From Bradyrhizobium sp. SZCCT0153 (GTDB lineage: Bacteria > Pseudomonadota > Alphaproteobacteria > Rhizobiales > Xanthobacteraceae): a stretch of DNA of 64,000 nt. A program made the position numbers and the translations under genes. Shown piece after piece: positions 1 to 8,245 of the stretch (positions within the stretch are counted from its first letter, which is position 1; each line of letters begins with the position of its first letter). The stretch is taken from positions 62,001 through 126,000 of the forward strand of contig NZ_JAFCKS010000012.1 in assembly GCF_018129995.1 (NCBI RefSeq), given 5' to 3'. A model generated the notes under the pieces. The model made no database searches. It was not told the origin of the DNA and saw only the letters and a list, made by a program, of their open reading frames with translations.

Positions 1-420
1 AATTCCAATTGGCACCTCGTTCAACGCGAACTGCAGCGGGCCTTCGCTGGCGATCCGGTGATCGCAATCGATCGCGGTGATGAACCCGCCGGCGTAGGCG
101 TGGCCGTTGATCGCCGCCACGGTGGGCCTCGGATACGTGAAGAGGCGCAGGTTCGTCGCGCGGTATGCGTCAAACCAGGCATCGATCTCCTTGATCGACC
201 GGCGTGCGAACATCGGAAAATGATGATCGAAGTCGAGGCCCGCCGTGAACACCGCGCCCGATCCGGTCAGCACGACGGCGCAATCGGCGAACTCGGATTC
301 CAGACGATCGAACGCCGCGTGGAGCTCGGCGAAGAAGGCCGGATTCTGCGCGTTGACCTTGTTGGTGTTCATCGTCACCACGGCTACGTGGGGGTGCTTG
401 CGTTCAATGGTCCAGGGCAT
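1..420 (-). CDS. Enoyl-CoA hydratase/isomerase (crotonase) family protein, partial
   Basis: The frame runs leftwards from an ATG at 420 and is open for 140 codons to the window edge, so the C-terminal half is missing. The visible protein begins MPWTIERKHPHVAVVTM. It carries the two segments that build the oxyanion hole in crotonases: VVLTGSGAVFTAGLDF around residues 50-65 and AAINGHAYAGGF around residues 104-115, followed by a cysteine/aspartate-rich CDHRIAS stretch typical of the fold. Crotonases bind an acyl-CoA thioester and stabilise an enolate. The catalytic glutamates that would define the reaction lie beyond the window, so hydratase, isomerase and dehalogenase activities cannot be separated. 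The 294 bp between this gene and the AraC-type gene to its right holds nothing I can support. Both genes point the same way and could share a transcript. Confidence 0.85.
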   Translation of the reverse strand, partial: MPWTIERKHPHVAVVTMNTNKVNAQNPAFFAELHAAFDRLESEFADCAVVLTGSGAVFTAGLDFDHHFPMFARRSIKEIDAWFDAYRATNLRLFTYPRPTVAAINGHAYAGGFITAIDCDHRIASEGPLQFALNEVPIGI

Positions 421-714
421 CGGTCATCCTTCGGTTCGGGGTCTCGGGTTGCGGAAGATCAGGCCACCTTGAACTGGCGACGCGCGTTGTCGGTCGGGGA
501 ATGACGAACGGGCGTCGACGCCGAGGTGGAGGCTGGCGATGCGCTCGTCCGCCCGTCTTGCTGGTCTTCAGCGCCGCAACGATCGAACCTCGGATTCCCG
601 ATCCATGCGGCGTTCGGGTGCTGCATCCAGGCGTCGATGATCATTCTAAGGAGCTCGCGTCTGACGGTGTCGAGGTCGAGGCCTACGACCGGTCAGCGCG
701 AAAGGCGGACCTGC

Positions 715-1632
715 TCAACCGGCTTCGGTCGTGGTCTCAAGTGGCCACACCGCCATCATTAGGCGCGTGGATCGGCCGGCGTCTTGAAGAAATCGGACAG
801 CCTGCGCGCGGGGCCTGCACCAGGCCTGCCGGAACGCGCCGGGAGTGACGCCGGCGTGTCGCCGAAACTCTCTGGTCAGATGAGCCTGGTCGGAGAATCC
901 GAGATCGGAGGCGATCGCCGACAGACCGTCGCCTCCCGCCGCGATTTCGTAGACCGATCGGCGGAACCGCTGCATGGCGAGAAAACGCTTCGGCGGGCAG
1001 CCCGTCGATGTTCTCACTCGCCTCTGCAGCGTCCGGACCGATCTGCCTACGCGGTGCGCCAGGTCCCTGACGCGGCCGTGCGGCGTATCCAGGGGGGCGC
1101 CGCCCGCAATCGATCCGTGCCTTGGTTGCCGCGAAAGTGCGAGCAGGGTCCGATCCATGGTGTCGAGGATGTCGAAGCACGATGGACCCTCCCGGACGAG
1201 GCGCGCGAGCGCATCGCGACAGGCGACGATCGCCGGATCGTCGACGCTCGGTGAACCGGACCAATTCGGCTTGAACTTGACGCCCACGATCCAGCCTACG
1301 AACGCTCTGCCTTTTCTTCGGTGATCGAGGCTGGGCTCGCTGAAAACTACTCTGCCGCCTGGACCGTCCTCCCGAAATACGAAGGTGATCTCCTTGAGCG
1401 GGGAAGCGAACGACATGCGGCTTTCGGTCAGCCGTCCCCGGTCCTTCAGGATGTAGATCGAGTCGACGCAGCCGGCTTGATCGTCGCGCGGCGCGAACTC
1501 GGCGTAGAACGAGGGGAGGGCGAAAACCTGCTCGTTATCTTCGGCGCTCCAGGCCGTCCTCGCTCGCGGATGTGGGTCTTTCGCTGACAAAGTCGAGCTC
1601 CAGTGATGCCGGGGCGGCTTCCTTGACGTCAT
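715..1632 (-). CDS. AraC-family transcriptional regulator
   Basis: The 305-residue protein has a poorly conserved N-terminal half and a C-terminal AraC/XylS DNA-binding region at about residues 195-275. Two helix-turn-helix units are visible there: GRSVRTLQRRVRTSTGCPPK, then LSAIASDLGFSDQAHLTREF, ending in the family's usual R-x-x-G-x-TPGAFR box. The N-terminal part (about residues 30-170) is the sensor half, but no ligand can be deduced. The gene is divergent from a TetR-type regulator, with only 94 bp between them. Its ATG at 1632 lies 5 bases from an 11-bp palindrome that could be an operator. No clear ribosome binding site precedes this ATG, so a downstream start such as the MSFASPL methionine is possible. 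A role controlling the adjacent crotonase gene is an inference from proximity. Confidence 0.85.
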   Translation of the reverse strand: MTSRKPPRHHWSSTLSAKDPHPRARTAWSAEDNEQVFALPSFYAEFAPRDDQAGCVDSIYILKDRGRLTESRMSFASPLKEITFVFREDGPGGRVVFSEPSLDHRRKGRAFVGWIVGVKFKPNWSGSPSVDDPAIVACRDALARLVREGPSCFDILDTMDRTLLALSRQPRHGSIAGGAPLDTPHGRVRDLAHRVGRSVRTLQRRVRTSTGCPPKRFLAMQRFRRSVYEIAAGGDGLSAIASDLGFSDQAHLTREFRRHAGVTPGAFRQAWCRPRAQAVRFLQDAGRSTRLMMAVWPLETTTEAG

Positions 1633-1637
1633 TTAAG

Positions 1638-1648
1638 TAACACTGTTA
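1638..1648. promoter_or_regulatory. Palindromic putative operator between divergent regulators
   Basis: The bases TAACAcTGTTA form a perfect 11-bp palindrome in the 94-bp gap between the AraC-type and TetR-type genes. On the minus strand the sequence reads TATAACAGTGTTA, so a possible -10 hexamer (TATAAC) overlaps the palindrome. TetR-family proteins commonly bind short inverted repeats that overlap the promoter of the divergent gene, so the neighbouring TetR protein is the natural candidate ligand. No binding evidence exists in the sequence itself. Confidence 0.45.
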
Positions 1649-1726
1649 TATTTCGATAGCAAACGTCTCTGCGCACCGCCCGGTCCGGCACTTGAGCGGC
1701 GACAATGGCGCGGAGGTCGGGCATGA

Positions 1727-2419
1727 GTGCCGCCCGCCATGGCCTCGCGAAACGGAAAACTATCGATGGCGGAAGCTTCCGATCCGAAAATCGAACAGCG
1801 CAAAGCCGCCGTGAGCGCTTTCAAGCGCGAACTGATCCGCGAGGCCGCCAAACGCGTTTTCGTCGAAGTCGGCCTGCACAAAACATCGGTGCGGGAGATC
1901 GCCAAAGCGGCGGGCTACACGACCGGTGCGATCTACGCCCAATACGCAAGCAAGGAGGAGGTCTACGCCGACATCCTGCGTGAATCCCTGACGAGCATGG
2001 CCGAAGCCGTCGAGCAGGCGGCCGCAGCAGCCCGGGTGGGTCGGAAATGTGACGCCGCCTTGCGCGCTTGGTTCGAGTATTTCCGCGAGAGGCCCGCGGA
2101 GTACGATCTCGGGTTCTACCTGTACGGCGGTGCCAAGCCCGCAGGTGTCGGCAAGGACCTGAACCGCGAACTCAACGTCCGTCTGAAGCGGGTCTATGCT
2201 GCGGTCGCGGACGCGCTCGAGGCCGACGGTCTGGTCGACGCATCCAAAAAAAATGAGGTGGCAGTCGCCGGGGCGTCCTGGATGTTCGGCCTGCTGCTCA
2301 TGTACAGGACCGGTCGTCTGAAGATCCTGGCAGTGGACGTCGACGTGCTGATCGACGATTGTCTAGCCACGCTCTACCGAGGCACGGCACGCTCCCGGTC
2401 CGGACGGTCCCGCGGCTGA
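1727..2419 (+). CDS. TetR-family transcriptional regulator
   Basis: A 230-residue protein with an N-terminal TetR helix-turn-helix at about residues 30-80: IREAAKRVFVEVGLHKTSVR leads into EIAKAAGYTTGAIYAQYASK, the typical recognition helix. The C-terminal 150 residues are helical and variable, as expected for the ligand-binding and dimerisation domain. I chose the GTG at 1727 because GGAGG at 1712-1716 is correctly spaced before it; ATG codons at 1739 and 1766 are alternatives and do not change the domain. The gene is divergent from the AraC-type gene and close to an 11-bp palindrome that may be its operator. The inducer is unknown. Confidence 0.9.
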   Translation: MPPAMASRNGKLSMAEASDPKIEQRKAAVSAFKRELIREAAKRVFVEVGLHKTSVREIAKAAGYTTGAIYAQYASKEEVYADILRESLTSMAEAVEQAAAAARVGRKCDAALRAWFEYFRERPAEYDLGFYLYGGAKPAGVGKDLNRELNVRLKRVYAAVADALEADGLVDASKKNEVAVAGASWMFGLLLMYRTGRLKILAVDVDVLIDDCLATLYRGTARSRSGRSRG

Positions 2420-2675
2420 CCCGCCTCCTTAGCCGGGCTGCATTGATGAATTGATTGGGGGATCAAGTCCGTCCTGATCGAGGCACGCTTGGCATCGACC
2501 AACACCCGCCGTGCGTCTGTGGATTGCAGACAAGGCCTCCAAAACCTACCGCATGTCGATACGCCACAGGGGCATTGCCGCCATTCTGACAGCAAGAAAT
2601 TCTGTAACGATCTCAATGGGCCAAAACTGCCGAAAATGTCAGAACGGCCGCTGAAAACATTACAGCTTTTCGAGA

Positions 2676-2719
2676 CTTCCAAGCTGAATACGAGGGTTCG
2701 ATTCCCTTCACCCGCTCCA
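2676..2719 (+). other. 3' half of a tRNA-Gly gene, probable attachment site remnant
   Basis: The 44 bases match the 3' half of a tRNA-Gly(UCC): anticodon loop CTTCCAA, 3' anticodon stem GCTGA, a T-arm with the loop TTCGATT, an acceptor strand CACCCGC, a T discriminator and an encoded CCA. The 5' half is missing: no GCGGGTG acceptor strand or D-arm lies upstream, and the five bases before the anticodon loop do not pair with GCTGA. Similarity therefore begins at the anticodon loop, which is a classic crossover point for tyrosine integrases. By the usual geometry the integrated element lies 5' of the fragment, towards position 1. Between the TetR gene and this site (2420-2675) I see no supportable gene, and no integrase is in the window. 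Confidence 0.75.
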
Positions 2720-2769
2720 ATGTTTCAGTCAGTTGTAGTTCAGCCCGTCCGCACAGTCGCGACTGAGCA

Positions 2770-2970
2770 TTAAGCACCAATGCGAGCGCTTGATTGCGTC
2801 CAGCTCATATTCATCAGCTCAGGGATAGATCGCCGCATCAACGGATGCACGGCGTCAACGAGGATGGCGTGGCAATCCGACAGCAACGGGAACTGGCTGA
2901 CCGGCTTTGCGGCCGGAAGCAGGAAGTCTCGCTCGTCGAAGTCGATCTTGATCTTTTGCTCGGTTGTAAC
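2770..2970 (-). pseudogene. Orphan C-terminal coding remnant
   Basis: On the minus strand a frame is open from 2970 to a TAA at 2770-2772, giving about 66 residues beginning VTTEQKIKIDFDERDF and containing LLSDCHAILVDAVHPLMRRS. There is no start codon at its upstream end; an in-frame TGA lies just before it. Third codon positions are strongly G/C-rich, as in the real genes nearby, while the overlapping plus-strand frames lack this bias. I read it as the tail of a gene broken by a past rearrangement, which fits its place 50 bp beyond a probable attachment site. The protein family is not recognised. From 2971 to 3256 I see nothing else. Confidence 0.35.
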
Positions 2971-3256
2971 TCAGTAACGATCCGGGAAACGGGGCCTGCT
3001 ATTTATCGTGGTGCAATGCAAATTGACCGTGCCGTAGCTTTATCCTAGGTCGCTCCTGCCATCGCTGCAAACCGGGAGCGCTCAAGATCAAGGTGGCGCC
3101 TGATCTTCGGCGTCGCGGGGGCACGCTATCGCAAGCCGCCATCTGCGGTATACTCACTGAATTGCTGGGCGAAGGTCCGGGCGAACGAACCCCGACCGCA
3201 TAATTCGGGACATTGGGCTAATGGCGATCAGGATTGCGGCGGTGAGCTCCGCCACC

Positions 3257-3700
3257 ATGACAGATAACAGCAAGGAATTCGTGGTTCAGACCACGGGCAA
3301 ATACACCGGTGCGCTGGAGCTGAGATTCGCCAGTGACTGTGTCGATGATCTGATCGCAGCACTGACGCGCGCGCGGGGCGGCGTACAGCCCGCGATGCCG
3401 AATGGCGGTGGGTCGGCCTTCGCTGCCGAAGCAGTCGCGCCCGGTGCGGACGCGGCGGCGCGGATCGAACCTGGCGCAGCTGACAAGAACAAGCCAAACG
3501 AGGTGAGATTCGAAATCCCCCAGAACTGCACGATTTCCGCGGACTCCGGCGGTCGCGGCCTTGTGCTGTTCATCCTCAATCACCGGCTGGACCGGCAGGC
3601 CGGATACGCGTTCTCTCCGGACGCGGCGAAGCAATTGGCCGGAGGGCTCACCAAGAGCGCCGAGGCGTTGTTGGCGCAGCAGGCGAGACCCAAAAACTGA
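3257..3700 (+). CDS. Uncharacterised protein
   Basis: A 147-residue protein starting MTDNSKEFVVQTTGKYTG, with no signal peptide and no membrane segment. An N-terminal part (residues 1-45) and a C-terminal part (about 85-145, with EVRFEIPQNCTISADSGGRG and LILNH-like hydrophobic strands) are separated by an alanine/glycine-rich linker. I chose the ATG at 3257; it follows GGTGAG at 3241-3246. An in-frame ATG at 3221 would add 12 residues of weak appearance. A further small gene starts 61 bp downstream. I do not recognise the family. Confidence 0.6.
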   Translation: MTDNSKEFVVQTTGKYTGALELRFASDCVDDLIAALTRARGGVQPAMPNGGGSAFAAEAVAPGADAAARIEPGAADKNKPNEVRFEIPQNCTISADSGGRGLVLFILNHRLDRQAGYAFSPDAAKQLAGGLTKSAEALLAQQARPKN

Positions 3701-3761
3701 ACGTCAAGCAGCGGAGCGTTGGCTTCGCTCATCTCCAACTCCATTACTGCAAGAATTTACG

Positions 3762-4112
3762 ATGATAACTAACGCCATCACGCTCAGCGTCCGCCCGAAA
3801 TGGCCCGAGATCGCCGATCACTATGCGGTCTGGTCGCAAGGCCGCGAGATCGGCAAGATCCGCCACGCGCTCGATGCCGGCGGGCCTGATCACGCGTGGG
3901 AGTGGTTCATTCTGATCCCGATGGGCATGCCGGCATGGGCAAGCGGGGCTGCCCGCGACAGGGATGCGGCGATCAGGGCCTTCAGCGCGGCTTGGGGACG
4001 GCTGCTGAAGGAAACGCAACCGGAGCGGTTGCAAAGAGCATGGGAGCTTGGCCGGGCGGCGCAACTGCGGGCCGCGACACCACAGCCTGCGCGGTCCCCG
4101 GCCGGCAGTTGA
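3762..4112 (+). CDS. Uncharacterised small soluble protein
   Basis: The 116-residue protein starts MITNAITLSVRPKWPEIAD and is soluble in appearance. A tryptophan-rich core reads HAWEWFILIPMGMPAWASG, followed by an amphipathic helix with DAAIRAFSAAWGRLL. The pattern (strand, WxW core, helix ending in W) suggests a small protein of the type often annotated only as hypothetical in rhizobial genomes, but I cannot name the family. The frame extends upstream to 3561 without a better start; the ATG at 3762 follows the stop of the previous gene. Codon usage is normal for the window. Confidence 0.6.
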   Translation: MITNAITLSVRPKWPEIADHYAVWSQGREIGKIRHALDAGGPDHAWEWFILIPMGMPAWASGAARDRDAAIRAFSAAWGRLLKETQPERLQRAWELGRAAQLRAATPQPARSPAGS

Positions 4113-4331
4113 GAGCGGGACCGTTCACATCCTCATCGTACGGTCGAAGCCATTGATCCACCTGCGGAAAGCGACCTTTTGCCAGATTTTCCCGATCGCG
4201 CGACTTCTTGGTTGGAAGGCAAGCTCTCTATAAACATTGCATTAATTGTAAATAATTGCTTAAAGTTCCCTGTTTGGCTCGTTTAGGGCAGGGGCCGTTT
4301 TGATTAATTCTTGTACCCGGAGGTTTGCGTA

Positions 4332-4365
4332 GGCCGGCACGCGTGGCGCGTGAGCCGGCCTTTTT
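4332..4365 (+). terminator. Rho-independent terminator or attenuator in the leader of the 4449 gene
   Basis: GGCCGGC (4332-4338) pairs with GCCGGCC (4354-4360), and the inner ACGCG pairs with CGCGT around a 3-nt loop with a 2-nt bulge. TTTTT follows at 4361-4365. It lies 83 bp before the next start codon and 220 bp after the previous gene, so it either ends a transcript from the left or acts as an attenuator for the large gene on its right. The rest of 4113-4448 has no gene. An AT-rich patch at 4225-4262 could hold a promoter, which would place the hairpin inside the mRNA leader. Confidence 0.7.
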
Positions 4366-4448
4366 GTTGCGCAACCAAAGGTGGCATTTTGGCCTCTTCC
4401 TGCGAAGCCCTGGAATTTTTTTGCGAGTTTTTTTGGAGAGTTTAAGTC

Positions 4449-7400
4449 ATGGCAACATTCAAATACGATCCGGCGACGGGGACGTACATTCTTGTCGATG
4501 ACTCTCAGTTGATCTTCGACCCGACACTTGCGGCCATTTCCATCAGCACCGACCAGGCCGACTACGCACCGGGCTCGACCGCCTATTTCACCGCAAATGT
4601 CGGCGTCGGCGACGCTGTCACCTTTGAAGTTACCGACGTGGGTGGCAACGCCGTGTCCGGCACGAATATGCCGTGGACGATTACAGACGGCGGCGCCGGC
4701 GATCTTGACAACGTTGCAAACGGCGTCGTTCAGACGGCCTGGAATGTCGGCTTGGACGCGGCCGGGGAGTCCTTCGTGCTCAGCGCGATCGACCAGACCG
4801 CGGGTCTGATGGCCACAACCGCGTTTACCGATTCCAGCGGCACCGCGACGACAAATATTTCCTACCAGGTCCAGGTCGACCTCTCGACCGTAGGCTCGAC
4901 TGCCCTGGTCAATCAGGCAACCATTGAACAAATTCCGGTCGGCTCAACCGGTTCTTCCGGCACCGGCCAGTTCCCGGCGTTCTTGCGGATACACAATCCC
5001 GGCAACGATCACACTGAACAGGGCTACAACACCGACGGCGACACGAATCCGAGCACTGGCGCGCAGAATTTTCAGTTCGATCAGGTTGCCGGCAATTTTA
5101 CGCACTCGGTCCAATTGGGCTCGATGGCGATCGTCACCGTCGACGGGACGGACTACAGGGAGTTCCGGCTGGATCTGGGCGAGAACGTCAACAATCTGAT
5201 CTCGCTGGATGTTCTGAAGCTCTATGATTCAAACAATCCGGCACTCACCAGCTATGACCCGATAGGCGCTCTTGGTGGCACCGATACCGGCTTTGGTGCG
5301 GCGGCGACGCTGATCTGGAACATGGATGCAGGTGCAGGAGGGGATGTCTCGCTCAAGCTGAACGACCTCTCGTCGGGCAATGGTCATCCGGACTACAGCT
5401 TTCTCATCCCGAACTCCTTCTTCGTCGGCCTCAGCAACAGCTCCTATATCTACCTGTATTCGGTCTTCGGTGGCGTGAGCGGCGAGCGGGTCGACGGCAC
5501 TTTCGAGGAGTGGTCGTACCGGGCGTCGGGCAACGTCGAGCCTCCGCCCACCCCGCATGCGACCGTTTCCATCACCAAGGACACTGTCTGTCCAGAGGAA
5601 GGGCAGAGCGTCGCGGGCAAGACCTTGCTCACCGGTGAAGACGTTAAGTGGACTTATGCAATCACGAATACCGGAACGGTGGGCCTGAACAACGTCGTTG
5701 TCACGGATGACAGCGGGACGCCCGGCAACGCGCTCGATGATTTTGCGGCGACCGGTGTCAGCGTGACTTTCAACAGCCAGCAGTACAACGTTGGTGACCT
5801 GAATCATAACGGCATCTTGGATGCCGACAATCTCATCACCACGGATGTCAACGAAGCCGAGACCTGGCAGTACTTTGCGACAGGGACGACGGTTCACGGC
5901 ACCTACTCGAACATAGCGACTGTCACAACGAGCGCGACGGGTTACGACCCGGCCAATCCGCCCGCCGATCTGAATCCAACCGCATTCGATGTCAGCGGTT
6001 ATACTGGCGTAACCGTGGCGGAAGATTCGGTCACGGTTAAGAAGGAAGTGTCGGTCGACGGCGGCGCGACCTGGTACGACGCGAACGATCCGACCGGTCC
6101 GACGCTGATCGCGGGTCATGATGATCCGCAGTATCGATTCACGATCACCAACAGCAGCGACGTTGCGCTGGACGTCCACCTGACAGACGCCGAGCTGCAG
6201 ATTGATCTGACTGTCACGGTTGCGGGCGGCGGTGGCTCCGAACTCGTGGACGCTATCGGGGGCAATGCCATTACGGCTGCCTGGGCCGAGGGGCAGCAGA
6301 CCAACACGGCGACAGTATCGGCAACCTACACTGACGCGTGCGAAAATCAGGCAACCGCTTCCGGCTCCGACGACGCCAACTACTTCGGCGCGGCGCCGTC
6401 GATCACGATCGACAAGAACATCATATGCGCGGACGACAATAGCGTGCTGTCGGCCGACAGCGTCGTTAACCTGCTCAAGGACGGCGATGGTATGGTTGAG
6501 TACCAGATTGTCGTTACCAACAACGGTAACGTCGATCTGGCAGGGCCGACAGTGACTGACACCAAGCTGACGTTGGGTAGCCCGACGGAGTCGATCTCCG
6601 CCGACGGGATACTGGAGGTGGGCGAGACCTGGACCTACACGGTGACAGCCGCATGGCTTGCTGGCGGACCCAACACGAACACGGCTAACGCCACCGATAG
6701 TTTCACGGACAGCGCCGGCAATACCGCAAATCTGGATGAAAGCGATTCCGCCATCTACTTCGGGCTCGATCCACACATCACGTTGGACAAGAAGACGAAC
6801 GGTGCCGATTCCGCTACCGTCCTGGTCGGGCAGGCGATCACCTGGACCTACGCGGTCACAAACGACGGCAACGTTGGGCTGACCGGTGTCGGAGTTTCCG
6901 ACAACAACGGCACGACCGGCACGACAGCCGACGATTTTGCAGCGGCCACGTTGTTCGGATCCAGCTCGGATCTTCTTGGGTCGGATACCACTCACAACAT
7001 CGGCGACCTCGACAATGACAACGTGCTCGATGTCGGCGAGACCTGGCAATTCACGGCTACCGGAATCGCGGGGTCGACTGCCTACACCAACATCGGCACC
7101 GCCACGACCGATGCGGTCTCAGACGATTGCGGGGATTCGACGACGCCCACCGCAACCGATACCAGCAGCTATACGCCGATCGGTGTGACCTTGGCCGGCT
7201 TGACCAAAGGCTATTGGTCGACACATCTTACGTTGTGGGATGCGTCGTCCGGCAACGAAAAAGGCTCCGGCGCGGAGATCAACCTCACTCCGAAGTACGA
7301 TTGGGACCACGATACAAAGATCGGCTTGAACGATCTCAGCACGCTTACGACGAGCGGCCCCGCGAGCAGTCTTGGCCTCGTTAAGGGTGCAAATAACGGA

Positions 7401-8180
7401 GGTGGCGACTCCGGGCTTCTGATGGGCGACCTGAACCATGACGGTTGTGTCGGCGGTGACGGATCGTCAGATCACCTGTTCTTCGATCTCGCCTCCGCGC
7501 AGATACTTGCCAACAGCTCCGTCTCTGGCGATGCCCGCATCATACTGGCAAGTCAGGCGGTCGCGGCGCAGCTCAACGAGTACAATGACTACATCTACGA
7601 TCAGGCGCACGGCGGCCCTGCATCAGGCTTTGATGCATCGCCCACCGGCCTGATCGAAGAGGCCGTGGCGTGGATGAAGGGGTTGGGGCCCTTTAGCAAC
7701 GGCGACAGCAAGATCAATTTCTCGGCCGGAAATGATCTGGGTTCGCCCGCAGTTCAGGCCATCATCAACGATGCGGCCGGAGTGGATTATACCTTGAGCG
7801 GCAATGCGATCACGTTCAAGAGCACGGCCATGTCCTCAAGCGACGCTTCGTGGTCGAAGCTTGCTTCGACCGGCTTCTCCTACAAATCAGATTACATCGC
7901 CGCCAACACGGACAGCAATTCCTTGAACGATGTGATCACCACCGTGTATGCGGACGGCGAGGGGCTGAAGAACGCTCTCGCCGCCTACAACCACGGACTG
8001 GACGGGTCGACTGGAGGCTTCGTGATCTCGACAGATGGCAGCCTGATTGGCTGGCAGGACAGCCTGGGCGGCACCGTCTACGACGTTCACGCGAACACGA
8101 CGGACGCGTTCTGGGGCATTCTGGAAGACCAGAACCTGATCGGCCTGCACCCGATTGCGGGAATTGCCAATCACGCCTAG
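4449..8180 (+). CDS. Large extracellular repeat protein, probable type I secretion substrate
   Basis: A 1243-residue, acidic, Gly/Thr/Asp-rich protein. The start ATG is preceded by GGAGAG nine bases upstream. There is no signal peptide, which argues against Sec export. After an N-terminal beta-rich region (about residues 1-370), four repeats of the DUF11/CnaB-like 'conserved repeat' type follow at about 375, 520, 650 and 775. Each has a TxxKxxxxxxG-type opening, a YxIxxxNxGxxxL core and a GETWxYxxTG-type close. Aspartate-rich loops such as DLNHNGILDAD, DLDNDNVLDVG and GDLNHDGCVGGDG resemble EF-hand/dockerin calcium sites. The last 300 residues, from KGYWSTHLTLWD onward, form a separate C-terminal region. 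Neighbouring exporter genes (11509-14589) make a type I route likely, although canonical nonapeptide repeats are missing. It may be an adhesin or matrix protein. Confidence 0.75.
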   Translation: MATFKYDPATGTYILVDDSQLIFDPTLAAISISTDQADYAPGSTAYFTANVGVGDAVTFEVTDVGGNAVSGTNMPWTITDGGAGDLDNVANGVVQTAWNVGLDAAGESFVLSAIDQTAGLMATTAFTDSSGTATTNISYQVQVDLSTVGSTALVNQATIEQIPVGSTGSSGTGQFPAFLRIHNPGNDHTEQGYNTDGDTNPSTGAQNFQFDQVAGNFTHSVQLGSMAIVTVDGTDYREFRLDLGENVNNLISLDVLKLYDSNNPALTSYDPIGALGGTDTGFGAAATLIWNMDAGAGGDVSLKLNDLSSGNGHPDYSFLIPNSFFVGLSNSSYIYLYSVFGGVSGERVDGTFEEWSYRASGNVEPPPTPHATVSITKDTVCPEEGQSVAGKTLLTGEDVKWTYAITNTGTVGLNNVVVTDDSGTPGNALDDFAATGVSVTFNSQQYNVGDLNHNGILDADNLITTDVNEAETWQYFATGTTVHGTYSNIATVTTSATGYDPANPPADLNPTAFDVSGYTGVTVAEDSVTVKKEVSVDGGATWYDANDPTGPTLIAGHDDPQYRFTITNSSDVALDVHLTDAELQIDLTVTVAGGGGSELVDAIGGNAITAAWAEGQQTNTATVSATYTDACENQATASGSDDANYFGAAPSITIDKNIICADDNSVLSADSVVNLLKDGDGMVEYQIVVTNNGNVDLAGPTVTDTKLTLGSPTESISADGILEVGETWTYTVTAAWLAGGPNTNTANATDSFTDSAGNTANLDESDSAIYFGLDPHITLDKKTNGADSATVLVGQAITWTYAVTNDGNVGLTGVGVSDNNGTTGTTADDFAAATLFGSSSDLLGSDTTHNIGDLDNDNVLDVGETWQFTATGIAGSTAYTNIGTATTDAVSDDCGDSTTPTATDTSSYTPIGVTLAGLTKGYWSTHLTLWDASSGNEKGSGAEINLTPKYDWDHDTKIGLNDLSTLTTSGPASSLGLVKGANNGGGDSGLLMGDLNHDGCVGGDGSSDHLFFDLASAQILANSSVSGDARIILASQAVAAQLNEYNDYIYDQAHGGPASGFDASPTGLIEEAVAWMKGLGPFSNGDSKINFSAGNDLGSPAVQAIINDAAGVDYTLSGNAITFKSTAMSSSDASWSKLASTGFSYKSDYIAANTDSNSLNDVITTVYADGEGLKNALAAYNHGLDGSTGGFVISTDGSLIGWQDSLGGTVYDVHANTTDAFWGILEDQNLIGLHPIAGIANHA

Positions 8181-8208
8181 GCGTGACGGGTTGCCGGAGT
8201 CCAACGGA

Positions 8209-8240
8209 GGCCCCGCGGCGAGTTCGTCGCGGGCCTTTTT
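8209..8240 (+). terminator. Rho-independent terminator after the 4449 gene
   Basis: A GC-rich hairpin (GGCCC...GCGGCG pairing with CGTCGC...GGGCC around a short loop, with one bulged C) is followed by TTTTT at 8236-8240. It sits 28 bp after the stop of the large repeat-protein gene and just before the end of the convergent protease gene. It has the polarity of the plus-strand transcript. Confidence 0.75.
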
Positions 8241-8245
8241 CTTCG

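Noticed and set aside
58..504. Plus-strand frame at the left edge
   Set aside because: Antisense to the crotonase-family gene, which has clear family motifs.
2676..2719. Complete tRNA-Gly gene
   Set aside because: The 5' acceptor strand, D-arm and 5' anticodon stem are missing, so it cannot fold as a tRNA.
5229..7049. Minus-strand frame of 606 codons over the 4449 gene
   Set aside because: Shadow of the repeat protein; no ribosome binding site, signal or domain.
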